DNA from: Neurospora intermedia
Lineage: Eukaryota; Ascomycota; Sordariomycetes; Sordariales; Sordariaceae
NCBI GenBank assembly: GCA_037102815.1
Contig: BTPP01000004.1
Coordinates: forward strand, 2,108,001 to 2,172,000
Reading direction: 5' to 3'
DNA: 64,000 nucleotides
The notes below the pieces were generated by a model. That model made no database searches. It saw only the letters and a program-made list of their open reading frames with translations, and was not told the DNA's origin. Made by a program: the position numbers and the translations under genes. Positions 48,001 to 60,813 of the stretch are shown piece by piece. Position 1 is the first letter of the stretch, and every line of letters begins with the position of its first letter.

Positions 48001-51000
48001 CGCAGAAAAGTGGACTTGCGATGTGGATGAGGACATTCTCGTACAGTCTTTGATGCTGTAAGCTCATGGCTGGAGGGGTGAAAGTCAAGACTTGAGAGAC
48101 CAGAGGTTATCTCGGGGAGTTGCGTGAAGCCTAAAAACTACGGACCTGTGGACGACCCGGTAAGCAATGCCTTTCGTCCGGTGCGATGGACCAGCGACAT
48201 TTTTTTTTTTTTTTTCCTCTTTCAGTTCTATTCCTTGTCCGCAGTCCTCTCATCCTCGGCTGTCGCTTCTCGGGCTCCCGCGGTCTGCATTTGACAATAG
48301 GTAAGCAGACAGGGTACTACTCACTTTCACCACTTCCACATGGGACGACGGGGATGGTCGGGGGCTGGCTGGGGATACGTATATGGGGTTGACGGGACGA
48401 GTTGCTGCCCGGGATTGCACATGTCCATAGAAGGATGGAAGTTTTCATGGAAGCAAAACTCCTCCCATAGAAGCCCTGCCCGACTCGTGGCAGTAGCATC
48501 ATCATAACGGGACGGTGATGACCGACGTGAGGACGGACTACGCGCTCATCAATTTCACCATGCTGGTTGTCCAGGAGTTATTGCAGTAAAGGGAAAGGAT
48601 TGGGCCGTGATGGAACCGTGATGGAACCTTGATCGAAGGAGCGGACTCGGGCCTTTCCTTCCTTGCCCTTTCCCAACCTGACGATGTGAAACTGACCGGG
48701 GATGAAGAATCGAAAACGATAGTGCGTCGCCCCGCTCATTCTGCATTGCACCCTGCCGTGTACGTGCCTTGAGCCATGTTGGAGTTGTACTCTCGTCATC
48801 GCCGGTCTGGAAACCCAGGCGTTCTCGCGGAATCAGGGCAACGTGCCTGGATGTGTTACGTGTCTCGATTTTGCCGGGCCCGGCCTGCCCTGTCTGCCGG
48901 TAGTGCGCCTGCTGGTGCGGGTCCGTTTTAATGGCCTTTTGAGGATCGGAGCGAGACGAGGTTCGAGGTTCATGTTGCCAAGCCTATCCGGCCCAGCCCG
49001 ACGGGACGGCAGGTCGGACATTGGAGGATCGATGCGACATTTGCGCTTCGATGAGAACTCGGCTGTAACACTAGTAAAGTCTATTTGGTGGATTAAGAGC
49101 CGAAATATGATGCTGCCTGGGGTCCTAAATGGCTCGGACGAAGGCAAAAAATTCTTTGTTTTGCTTACGTTCCGGAAGGATGCCCGGATGTTGAGGTCGG
49201 GCAAGATAGTTTGAAGGTAGGACCGACCTACCGAGACATGGAGCAGCTCCGCAGTTCTCCGTCGAGGTATCGGTACCGAACAACAGGCTCAAGCACCATG
49301 CCGGTGTCCACCCACCTCTGCCCGAATTATTTGCAAAAGCAGGGGTTTTTTTTTCACATGTAGGTCATTGCGTGTTCACTGCATGTCAGTGGTAGTATGA
49401 AACTTGTGCTTTTGTAGTCGTGAAACCCCAACGACTCCGTGTCGCGGAGGATATCAACATTACTGACGATAACCGCGGTAAGGGAAAAGAAGAAGAAAAA
49501 ACAAGAAAGAAGAAGATGTCAAACAGGACAGAGGTGGATAGAAAGCTTAACATTCTTCAAATAGAAAAGAAAAGGTAGGTAGTGTACATATCGGTCTAGA
49601 GGCATGCATACACGTCTAAGTGTAGTGTACTACGCAGTAGTGCAGTGTAAGTGTGTGTGTCTCGTGCTCCACCGTGCTGTCTAAAGCTTGACGTGATTGG
49701 TTCAGAATGCCTCATTATTCATCATCCTTCCTCAATCGGCCTCTCCCACTGGCTTCACACGCTAAGAACTGAACTTGGCCGTTGTTGTGACCAACAAGGT
49801 ACCACACCAAACTAGTGTAAATGCTAACTACATACGCAGCCAGCCTGCACACCCTTTTCATTACAATTCCCTTCACCGCCTTGCCGCTACTTCTGGTGAT
49901 GAGACCGCGACCTGCTTCATGCATGCATGCCACATCGGACCGCATACAGCGGGACTACACTAGGCACGACTAGCTTGAGGCAGCAGTAGGTAATGCTACG
50001 CCATCTTTTCTGCTGCCACTATGCTAGCTTCTGGAAACACATCGACAAGTCTTTGCCAGACGATTCAACAAAGAAAACAACTCAGAAGCAAGACTGCCTT
50101 AGTGCCTGGCTTGGGCTCAGCATATAAACTCACCGGCAGGAAACCGGCAATTGGATTTGCTTTCGCGGAAACTGTCGCCTTTTTGTCGTGCGTAACGCGC
50201 GTACGCACTCTGTCGGGTAGCATGTGGTACTATGTGACCGATGACTGTCTGGGAAGAGCATGGGACTTCAACTGGGTGTGAAATGCTTCTGCCCGTTCGT
50301 CCGTATGCCACAACGGCAAGCTGGGGAGACGCGGGCATGAGAGTTTTCGGACGGCGGGACAGACGGGAGAAGACGGGAGAAGGCCACTGGGCCTTCCGCC
50401 GACGGAGCCATACGGGCCGGTCACCGGGAGATCCATGTGGTCTCCTCGTTCAAAACACGACATGAAGCTCCCAGAAGCTCTTTACCAGCACGGCTGCGAC
50501 CCGTCTTGATATACTGAATTTCCTTCTCAGCCGCTGTTCGACAAGAGTCAGGTTCCATTATACCAAAGCTCCTTATCCCAAGAAACTGGCAAACTGGAAG
50601 GAACTACGGGTTGTTATGTGCCATGGAGAAGGAGGGCCTCACTCGACTTTCGTGTAATTTGACTGTGATCTCGGTCAACGTCCTTACTAAATCATGCCGT
50701 AAGTTTCTCCGGTGTCATCTTTTCCGGTTCTATACTGAACCGACTATGCGTTTCCGGAATGTAGCTCTACCCCATCAGTAACATTGGCCTGGAACTCGTG
50801 ATGAATTAGCGAGCCTAAGGCCAAGGAGGGAAAGGTAAGAAGGGAAACCTAGACATAGGTGGGCCACTGCTACTGGTAGTTCAAGGAGAAGATGTACCTC
50901 GATGATGGCATGAACGAAAATGAAATGAAGTTTGTTGGGGGAACAAAATTCATCAAAAGAACTTCACAAAAATTTCTTTTTTTAAGAAATAAAAACCAAA

Positions 51001-52583
51001 AAAATAAGAGAAAAATCGCATCACAGAATCATGCCAGAGCGAGGATTATCTCAAGCGGCTAGGCCCAGCAACCAACTGAAATGGGCCGACATCGTCGTCC
51101 TGCTCATGATTACCCAAAACACCCAGGGCCTGCTGGTAGCAGATCCAGGGTAGCATGTAGGGCACAATGCTCACACATACTGACTGTCCGTCTTCCAGTC
51201 CGCCGTCAGCAAGTCCGTCAAAATTTCATCGTGTTTCGAAACCCAACCGCATTTTGCGTCGTGTGAAAAAAACCACGTCGAAATGATACTTTCCCATCGC
51301 TACGTTCTCTGCCTTTGCCGACTCTCCAAAATCCCGAACCAATAGGCGGCATGGCACTAACGTAGGTCAAACCAGACTAGACACTGCGCATAATTGGCCT
51401 CTCTGGAAGATCCCCGTCTTTCCCACAAGCTTTTACTAATCACCCTACGGTTGGAAGGGAAAGAAAAATTTTAACTGCCGAATCCGCCATGACACTCAAA
51501 TGTTGAGAAGCTGCAAGAAAGCTTTCAGTGTCTTGACTTCAAAGAGCTGCTTCACCGACAATATACGATTATGCATAGCGACGCAAGGCTAAAGCGACCG
51601 GTCAGGGTGTGGACCCTGGAACGTGATCCTCAGTCGAAGCTGTGGGAAACCATTCAGATGTGCTTTCATTTCCGTCTCTTGACCATAAACATGTATCAGA
51701 TCCTCGGCTACCGCCCTGTCCGGTATTATCGAACGAAATTTTCTCCGATGGCATCGACCCGACGGAAATGTAGCACGGCGATAAGTTTGTAACATCGAAG
51801 CTCGGGTCCGGGGTCTACATTGCTACCTACCTAACATCTTACTACACGTCGAGATAATGTCTAACGAATTCACTGGTTCTCTACAACACCGCAACCGTAC
51901 TTATCCAGCCGCGTATCACCCTCTGCGCATGTTTGCTGTAAGGTACTTGTTTGCTGGGCACCTAGTTACGCACTCTATTCCTGCATCAGAAGGTGCAGAA
52001 AACCATATTTTGTTTCTTCCCTCGTCTCAAATCCATCCATGTGCTGGGACGGAGACAGGTGGCCCATGAAAATCCGGGTTTCAAGAGGATTTGGGAGGAG
52101 GAGGAGAAGAAGTTTTCCATGGTGCATAGGGTCACGATAAGGACTGAACGGAGTCTCTTCCCGGCCCGTCAACCTTATCCTGCTCCCATTCGTTGCCCTG
52201 GAATTTTTCAATTTGGGTACGGGTGCATCAATGTACAGCTCACTTGAACCTACCACGCCTCGTCACCGACCCTGCCGAACCTAGATGGGGTTAGGAGGAT
52301 TTATATCAACGAAGTGGAAGTCGGCTTATTCTTTTGCCGAAGACTCCATTCTGATGTTTTTCCGAAGGATCGACAGGGCATACTGCTCCGGAAATCAGTC
52401 TGATGGTCCAGGCCTTCGTGCACATCGACCTTAGCCTAAGTTGTTAAAAGTGTAGGGACAACATGTGTTCGTGGTACAGTTCAATGCTGGTTCGTTTATC
52501 AGCGCGGTTCTTGCGACAGAGGTATGTACCTCTACGTAACATCGCACGAAAAACGACGGGGCAACCAGGTTGGAAGCTGATGA
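45006..52583. other. Gene-poor region, 7.6 kb
   Basis: The first 1.5 kb is probably promoter and leader of the ABC transporter gene. A purine-rich stretch (about 46,400-46,450) and CA/TG-type short repeats (for example about 47,132-47,143 and 49,650-49,660) are present. I found no frame with coding bias, no splice-consistent exon chain and no element ends. Confidence 0.4.
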
Positions 52584-52591
52584 TTGAATAA

Positions 52592-53096
52592 GAGCTTAAC
52601 TTGCCGCACCGTCCCCAATGTCCTCGCGCACCCTATTTTGACTTCCCGCACCCCTTTTTCCCCACATGTCAGCCGATGACAGCTGACATGTAAAGTCCCG
52701 CGTTTTGTATAGTAAAACCCACTTTTAGAATGTCATGTAACATTCAATCGTATGTCAATGAAACTTTACGATTTCACTGTCGCTGAACAGTCAAAGCCAC
52801 ATTTCTACACAGCTACATCGCTATACAACTACATTTATACCCGCTCAACCACATTTACACCCGTTCAATTGATTGCACTTGATCAAATAACTAACAGCGA
52901 AGTGCTCGTACTTTACAATTGACTATAATCAATTACCCTTATATTTCTATAATTTAGCGCACTTTGAACCTTTGGAGCATTAGAAATACGGGAATCTATA
53001 CGTAAAAACGGCTTGTAATTTTGACAGCTGAAATAGGGTGCGTGAAGTCAAAAAGGGTGCATGAGGACATTGGGGACGGTGCGGCAAGTTAAGCTC
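52592..53096. mobile_element. MITE, 505 bp, 8-bp target-site duplication
   Basis: Inverted ends of about 62 nt begin GAGCTTAACTTGCCGCACCG; the outer 34 nt are identical on the two sides. The direct repeat TTGAATAA flanks the element exactly (52584-52591 and 53097-53104). An 8-bp duplication is typical of hAT-type and some other cut-and-paste families. The interior is AT-rich without coding capacity and holds a hairpin with ACATGTCAGC arms (52664-52691). It is not visibly RIP-mutated. Confidence 0.88.
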
Positions 53097-53104
53097 TTGA
53101 ATAA

Positions 53105-56100
53105 AGTATACAAAGCGCTCAAAACGTATCTGATGGATATCAGCTTCGTAAACTAAATTTGGTGGGATGGTGGTTGAATTGCGTTAAGTGCATGTTGAAG
53201 CCTCGCGTCCAAGAACAACAGTCAAAGAACAAACCAGAGGCGAACCGTAGAGGTACAATTGATGTTCTACTACTCTGATGCAACCCATCTACCATATATA
53301 ACACGTAAGGGCGTACACCGGCATCTCAACCTCGACAACGCAATGGACGGGTATCCTCCATGTAGCAAGTAGCCTTACCATATGTGCAAGTAAATCAGGC
53401 CTCGATTTTGAATGAAACATGTCACCCAATGAGCGTGTAGCTGGGTGCATGTGAGCTACATATGATACTACTACCGCCAATACACAGGAACCACGAACGA
53501 ACGAGACAGCAAAGGAACCCGAAAATCATTGTGCTGTCGGTTAGTAGATCCACCTTCAACGGTTCCCGTTGTCTCAAAGATGCATGGCCGGAAACCATCT
53601 GACAGGAAGAACAAACCGCAAGCTTCATGATAGAAGTCGATGGCCAGGTAGGCCGTTGACAGACTCGCACCCGGCAGCAACGCTTCTCAAGTACTTATTC
53701 ATTGTGTACAACTAAATCCATATCAGTTACAGTTACGGTACGCTACCTTAATTATCTTGCCGGAGATCCAGCTTGTCTGAATACAAATTGAAGCCTACTT
53801 TTGACATCCAGCAAAAGCACCAGTTCACGTAGGAATCCCTCCCGGGAGACCTATTTGTTCTGTCAACATGGCAGTCCCTACCTTTTAACTTTACTTTTCC
53901 CTATGCTCTCTCCATCAATACAACCATCTGCTGAGCAGGTGATAGAAGTATGTAAATATACATGTAGCAACAAATCAGCCCAACAGAGTATCTCGATCGA
54001 ACAGGTCCATACAAGAAACTCAATGGGACCTTCCATTCACATGCCCCTGTTTTCCCTGCCTCTCCTTTTGCGAGCCCCGTGATGATCCCCCGCAACAGAA
54101 CCATAGTCGTTAGCGGCTACTGGCACCTCTGGGAGGGAAGCAGCCGCAGAAAGCAATCACATACCAAACCTCGCGAAGGAAGCACATATCCGCCCTATCG
54201 TTGCCATCATCACCGCCAACTTTCTGTTGTTGGCACTACTGCTCAACCCTCCCTCTAGACCACCATCTAGTTCAGCAAATTTGGATGCATGGGTGTTGAC
54301 AATTTCTGCTCTCCCTTTCCATCCCGGTCTTCCATGTCCACGTTTGAGACTCACATGCATATGCAGATGTTTACACATGCTATCACAAGCATACCCAAGT
54401 AGTAGTTTCGGCCGAGTTTACCATCTGGGAGATACCACCCATACCCCGTACATGGCACTAGTAAAAGAATCCCGGGCATGTTTTCCATGTTAGCAACCCC
54501 CACCTCCCCCAGTATTCCTTTCCGAGTCAGGATCACGATTTGTGTCACATCTCATCATACGCCCGTCCGGACGGCGGCAGCTGCCGCTTTGCTTCTTCCT
54601 TTATCCGGATGTCAGGGGTACATTACAGCAACAAGAAACCTCTTGGCTTGGGCTCTTCTTCCCACCCTTCATGTTCCCCATGCCAGCTTCCTTGGACTAT
54701 ACCCATCTGCCGTGTTTATATCAATATGGCCCTTGGCCTATCACCGTAAACCATGGAGAAACCGTATTCTTGTTGATTACCCCATACCGCCCATTGTTCT
54801 CCTTGTCCAGCGTGGGGGTCCGCTCACATGTGAGCGTGTGGGTAGGCTGGTATACCCGCGCGTTGTCGATTACCTATCTCCTCTGCCTTATGATGACCTT
54901 TGGAAACATACCTTACCGCTGTGCTTTTGAGATGATCCAAAACAATCCATATCTCTGAAGCGAATTACCTATATGGATAGGTAATAAAGAGAATCAAGGC
55001 GAATATAGCAATGTGTTGATTTGAGTCAATAGGTAGCCAGTTAGCTGTTCCTTCTTCTCAGACTTCAACACGACTCAACACTCACCGAGTAGGTACCTTA
55101 CCTTGAACTTTTCTGTTCCCGTGATGTAGCCTGCTTCCCTCGCTACCGACCCCCCGGTATGGCCTCTCCCTGCCACTCGGGGATGTTGTAATTTTCCGAC
55201 ATTTGTTCGTACTATGCCACCTGCAAGCGCCCCGTTCCTGATTGAGTGACCTGTAGCCGAATCACATCTCGATCACTTGCTGCCACTGGTTGATGCCTTT
55301 TGAGGGGAAAAACAACAGATATATCACGATACATTCCCCCGTAAACATGCATAGAGGTATGCTACCAGTTTCCACGTATTCCGCTCCCGCATCTCGCACA
55401 GAATTTATTTGTTGTCGCCGATATTGTGGTTGTTGCCGCTCTTGCTGCCATTGTCAGTGGTTAGTTGCTGTTGGCGTAACTGGCGTGGCCAATCTGATGA
55501 TGAGACTTACATATGAGAATTGAATATAAATGTGATAGATTACTGGTAGGAGCCATACCGGTGCCAAAGTGGTGATTCTGATTGGACACTTCAAATTTGT
55601 GGGTGGTCGTTGTACAACAACTGGAAGGTACAATCAATCGTGCGGATAGGTGGATGAAGGGAGTGAAACAAAGATCAACAACGTCATTTCCTTTGCTGGA
55701 CATATTTTTCTGTCTCTTTTCCTGCTGGAGCCCTGGCAGGCAGGCACGTCTACTGCATACTCTAGTGAAACGCAGGTTTGGCACGTTGGCAACGGAAAGG
55801 CTGGTCTGGCCAACCGATTATTCAACTTGTGAGAATATCATTTTGGCAATGAATCATTCCGGGTGGACAGTTCACGCATCCGACCCCGAATCTATTTATG
55901 CCGGATGGTGATGGCCAACAAGCGGGTTTGATGGGAAAACCCGATCCAACAAAAACGACTGATCCGGACCAGAGAACCCGAAAACGAAGAGCGGTCATCA
56001 AATCACCATTGTTGATTGTAAATGCATTGTGCCCTTCGATCGATCTCGTATTCCTTCAAAAGTTTCCCCGGTCTTATCTCACTTGTGACCGTTGCTTGTC

Positions 56101-56964
56101 TCGCTCATCAACCACTAGTGCAGTCTAGTCAATTGCCTGTTCGAGTGTCAATCTGTCAATCTCACCTAACCCTACACCTATACCCGTCCTGTGATGTTCG
56201 GTGATTCTGATACTAGTATGCAGATCACCCGCGCGTTCCTGCGGTAGTACCGACCAAACTTGTAGTGTATCTGACTATGACGACACAACACCGTGATTGA
56301 GCAACGACTTTGTCATCGCCATAAAGAAAGGAGGGTAGGCCTTCTGCATGTCCGTTGATGAACGACGAAGCTGTAAGATTTTGGTGGCTATTGGCTTCTC
56401 ACGGGTTTTGGCCCTCGTATAGCTTCGAACCAGAAGGCGAGAAGAAGAGAGGTAATACAGCAACATCAATATAGTCGGCCAATATGTGGTGAAAGCGATA
56501 CGGTTTCCAGGCCGCAGGGACTGCTCCAGTGTTCATTGTGTGTTGGGGGGTAAAGTAATCCTGCTTCACTGCCAAATCATGAGAGAAACCTTAAGCACAG
56601 CGCGAGCCCCCTCAATCCCGAAGAGACGGTCTGCGAACTCAACCTTCTCCGAGTTTGCCCTTGTTGGCTTTTATGGCATACCCAGTGTAGGTCAACCCTC
56701 TTTAGGAGGCCCCTTGAAGATAAAAAAGGGCCCCCTCCATAAACCGCCGCCTAGAAATCATCATGTAGTTCCACATATGCAAAGGTAAACTTGACTCAGA
56801 AGTGCTATCCATCGACTCTGAAACGTAAACTACCTGTAGAAACTTACATGCAATCCCTGACCTTCCTGATATCCGAATGACTCTCAGGTGCTCGTATTAG
56901 TTCCAAAATCTTAACAGATGATCGTACAACACATAAGTGTATATATACAATGAAAGCGATGAGC
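53105..56964. other. Gene-poor region, 3.9 kb
   Basis: Only short overlapping frames without coding character are seen. I can name no structural element here. Confidence 0.4.
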
Positions 56965-58110
56965 CTAAGAAGGTGTTTTTCCAGGTGAAGAAGAGTTGGA
57001 TTGCATTTGAACCCATAAGATCGCGAGTTCTTCGTGCACAGCGGGAATGATCATATTCAAGCCGTATAACACTTGTTTCCATTCTACACCCTTCCAGGTC
57101 CATGGCCATAGAACGCCAGTTCCATCCCCTCCAATAAAACACATGCTACCTAAGTACTTGTTTCTGAGCATCGCCCCTCGCGCTTTACACTGAGGGACAA
57201 CATACCTCAAGTTACCTTCCACATTTCCACTCCACTCTCGAGTCATGCCCCTTAGCTGCCCGGGAAAAGCAAGGAACGGTAGGTATCCAAGGTGAACCCT
57301 TCGTAACAAACCTTGGCCGTATACCAGCACATCTGGTAGAACAATCCGACCATCATTTCCTCGAGTAGCTTAGCCATGATGACGGTTGGCAAAAGGGTTC
57401 TAAAAGCCCTGAAACCGGCAGCGTCCACTAGGTCCACCTGGCCTGGGTCCATTCTGGTTGCCAAATTGCCCTTGCTGCTGAGTGCCATTGTTGATGTCTT
57501 GAGCACCTTGAGCACCTTGAACATAATGCCTGGTTCCTCATGTTGTTGTGGTTGTTGCTCTTGTTGTTATTGACACCCGGCAGCCCAAAGTTTTAGTTCT
57601 AGTTTTGGTTCTGCCACCAAAGAGGCCACCATTGTTCTGACCTTGAGAGATTTCCTGGATGTCGCCGCCAGCAGGACCTTGGTGTCAGCCACCGTAGCCG
57701 CCCCTAAGGCCGAAACCCTCCAAGATCGAAACCACTCGGCCCAAATCCATCGGACCCAAAGCCACGCCTGGTTGCCGAATTGCTGGTTACCCTGGTGTTG
57801 ACCACCAAAGGCACCTTGCTGACCAGCACCAGTACAACCAGCACCCTGAGTACCTCTACCACCTTGACTTAGCACCCTGACCACCGGCGCCATGCTGGTT
57901 GGCATGCTACTTGTCGTTCAGCCCTTGCTTCTTGACCCCTTGTTGATTGTCATTACCATTGCCGTTGCCGTTGTCATTGCCGTGTATCTAGTTCTGGCTG
58001 TTACCATGGCGTTGGTTGTTCCCTCCTGGCACAGAATGATGAACATGTTGTTGTCTTTGAACGCTTCGTGGCCATGGTGGTGGAAACGTGTGTGTTTTCA
58101 TGGGGTACGT
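56965..58110 (-). pseudogene. Relic of a Gly/Gln/Asn-rich gene
   Basis: Successive minus-strand stretches in different frames share the same unusual composition. About 58,110-57,880 reads as an Asn/Gly/Gln-rich sequence (GNDNGNGNGNDNQQG) with two stops. About 57,875-57,770 reads GGRGTQGAGCTGAGQQGAFG and then GGQHQGNQQFGNQ. About 57,480-57,400 reads QQQGQFGNQNGPRPGGPSG. A 121-codon frame (57330-56965) then contains NVEGNLRYVVPQC and GDGTGVLWPWTWKGVEW. No single frame or obvious intron set unites them, so I call a decayed gene with at least three frame changes. The family is unknown. A real gene with many short introns is the alternative. Confidence 0.45.
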
Positions 58111-58619
58111 CCATGCAACGCAGAAGGAACACCGCGGACTATCAAGGTATGATACTCAGGAAAATGATGGTGAAAGCGAAGAGCACGGAGGAAGGCCGGA
58201 GGAGCCATGTATATGCCCATACTGCGGGCATACGATGGCACGTCGAGCAGCATTGGGCGAGCAGTGGTAGGACATAACGATAGTATGACACTCCAACGGA
58301 GTGTGCGTGACAGCAGAGTGCGCAGCTATTCATGCGAAATGTACGGCACTGTCGGTCGACATTGCTTGCTAGGAAAAAGTGAGCACCATATCTTGGCAAG
58401 AAGCTGGAACAGACTTGGTTGAAATGATGATAGCATTGTCTGGCATGATATCAAACACAATAACGCCTTTAGAAGGGTGGAACGATGAAGTCCCAGCAAC
58501 AACATTGACAGTCATCGAATTGATGTGCTACCAGTCCGCGCAGTGAGTCTAGGCAGATTCACAGAGACTCGAGCCTCCGTCACCGAATTGGGGGGGGAGG
58601 GCAAGGAGAGGTCCCCAGG

Positions 58620-58662
<43 letters not shown>

Positions 58663-59441
58663 TAAGCTGCAGCTCGCCTCATCTCGACTCCGGACGGCTG
58701 ATGCTCGAAAGTGCTTCCAATAAAAAAGCACGCATGGTTGGCAGTGGTAATATAGTAGGTACGCAGTATACCAAGTACAGTCGACATAGGTGGTAAATGT
58801 CGGAAACAGATGGGACGGCAAAGTTGAAGTTGAAGTTGAAGGTCGGCCGAAGCGAGAAGCCCTGTTGCAGCCGAAGGTTCCTCTGCAAGTGGGAGCATGC
58901 ACAGACCAGGCATATATGGATAATGACAACCTTGGTCGGGCAGCCTAAAAACTGGCTTGTTGATTACCTACACCCTAGGTAGGGAGTGGTACCCTAGAGG
59001 TACCTATCCGTTTGCGAATGCTGCTGCTGCACATGGCTTAAACGGACAGGCGGTAGAGGTACCAAGGTACATGTCCAGTAATTAAGCCTCAGAACCCTGG
59101 CTGCACCGCCTATAGGTAGGTAAGGTTCCTGTAGGTCATCTTGATAATCCGCCGCGTTTTCCAACTTCGCTTTCCATCTCCAATTCCTCTTGCAGCTCTT
59201 CTTCAATCTGCACCATCTTTTACCATTCTGCCATACTTTGGCTGCTAACCGTTCCGTTGCTTGACTTGGGATTTGCAACCACCGCCATCACCCGATTGAA
59301 ACCACTCCCGGCCGTGCCCTTCCGTCAACCCTCTCTGGCGCAATCCATCCTTCGACGCACTGCCTTCTAGCCTCGCGCCTCGCTCTTGAACCTACAACAC
59401 GTTAGCTATCTACCCACGCCTCACTTCGCCTCTTTGCTGTC
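58111..59441. other. Spacer with 41-A tract, upstream of the next gene
   Basis: It holds a 41-A homopolymer (58620-58660), GGTAGGTACC-like words and a C/T-rich leader (about 59,280-59,441). A 60-codon plus-strand frame (58088-58270) has a CPYCG motif but no further support. Confidence 0.45.
58620..58660. repeat. Poly-A tract (41 A)
   Basis: This is the longest homopolymer in the window, preceded by a G-run (GGGGGGG near 58,591). I saw no duplicated flanks that would make it a retroposon tail. Confidence 0.9.
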
Positions 59442-60813
59442 ATGGCAAGCAAGAATTCGGCGGCGACCGTCAAGGTTTCTGGCTCGGCTGCCAATTACAC
59501 GCCTGCCACCTTGGATCCCGAGTTGCGATCGGCCATTAATTCGGTCTTGATCGAAGAGGGCCATGTCGGCAAGTACGTACTCTGTCTTCATATTCCTTGA
59601 GAGATGAGCCCTGTTGACCCGGTCACCGTGTTATTTCTTCCTCGGCAACAGGATCCAAGACCATCTTCTACACTCGCTGCATGCCCACTCGTCCAACTGG
59701 CCCACGACAGTCCAGAATCACGCCCTGGCTCTCCTCCGCTCCGGCGAAATCAGTACCTTCCCCGCCCTTCTACGACGAGTCGTGGAAGATGTGCGCCACG
59801 ATACAGCCAATGCTCCCTCCGGCGACGCCAACGGAGGTGATGTAAACGGAAAGAAGCTATCCAACGGCGCCGACACTACCAACGCCTCCAATGGCAACGT
59901 GCCCGCGGCGACAACGACAGCACCGAGCCTAGCGGTTCCGCAGGCCGTTATCAATGACGCGCTCAAAGTCACGCGCGAAAGCCTGGAGATGGTGTGTGAG
60001 ATTGAGGCGAACGGGGCAACGTGACATGTTTGATTCCCCCCAACAAGAAATCTTGAACCAGGCCACACACACAAAGCACCCATCCAGTTTTGATTATCTT
60101 TTTATCACACACAAATCCTCAGTTTTCATGTCACCTGCGGCGATGTACAAGAGAAAAGGGCCAGTACCGTTGCTGACCTCGGCTTTGGTATTTCGTTATA
60201 GGGGTCTGGCGCCGGCGCCAAAAGTAAGCAGCCAGTAGGGCTGAGAAATGATGGAAGCAATAAGCGGAGAAAGCTGTCGTCAAGAGACGATCGAGTCTAC
60301 TGTCAAGTTGACAGTTTTCCCAGCCAAATGGAGGATGGACACAGTCAAGGTCTTAACGGCGGGGAGGAGAAGGAGGAGGAGGAAAGAGATGGTCGCAACC
60401 AAGGCGTTGCCTCAGGTTCGACAATAGCAACTGCGGCCGCAGAGGATGATCCGTCGATATCCGATGACGACCAACGAGAAATTGTCAGAAGGCATCACCC
60501 AAGGGTAACCAACGCCCTGCCGGATGCTCTTAGGAGAGCCGGCCTGTTGACCCAGAGGTTTCATGATAGTCGGCCTCAGGATCAGGGGCAACACGAAAGC
60601 CAACTCCAACATCCACAACAAATTCAACATCAATCCACACGTCATCCTCTGCCTGGATCTCCCACCCGAACACATCTTCAACAACCACAGCCACACTTTG
60701 AGCCCCAGCCTGGCGCATCACATGCCGGAGTGGGCAATGCGCAAGAAGCAGCTCAAAGTCAAGACACCGTAGGGACAGCTGCTCAAGCAGACTCCTCAGA
60801 GCAACCGAGCTAG
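59442..60813 (+). CDS. Unrecognised protein of about 360 aa, possibly nuclear
   Basis: Proposed exons are 59442-59572, 59652-59991 and 60202-60813 (GT-AG, phases 2 and 0). The N-terminal 100 residues look globular and conserved (TLDPELRSAINSVLIEEGHV, then a helical stretch with TTVQNHALALLRSGEISTFP and LLRRVVEDV). The middle is Asn/Ala/Thr-rich. Exon 3 opens with a basic patch NKRRKLSSRDD, a plausible nuclear-localisation signal, and includes HHPRVTNALPDALRRAGLLT before a Gln/His/Pro-rich tail. If the second intron (donor GTGTGT) is not spliced, translation would stop at 60024 after 167 aa. I do not recognise the family and assign no function. Confidence 0.6.

Noticed and set aside
54478-54930. 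150-codon plus-strand frame with hydrophobic stretches
   Set aside because: Overlaps other open frames, has random codon choice and no recognisable family.
57892-58152. Plus-strand hydrophobic frame resembling a membrane protein
   Set aside because: It is the complement of the Asn/Gly/Gln-rich relic; GTT/GCC/ATT codons arise from its AAC/GGC/AAT repeats.
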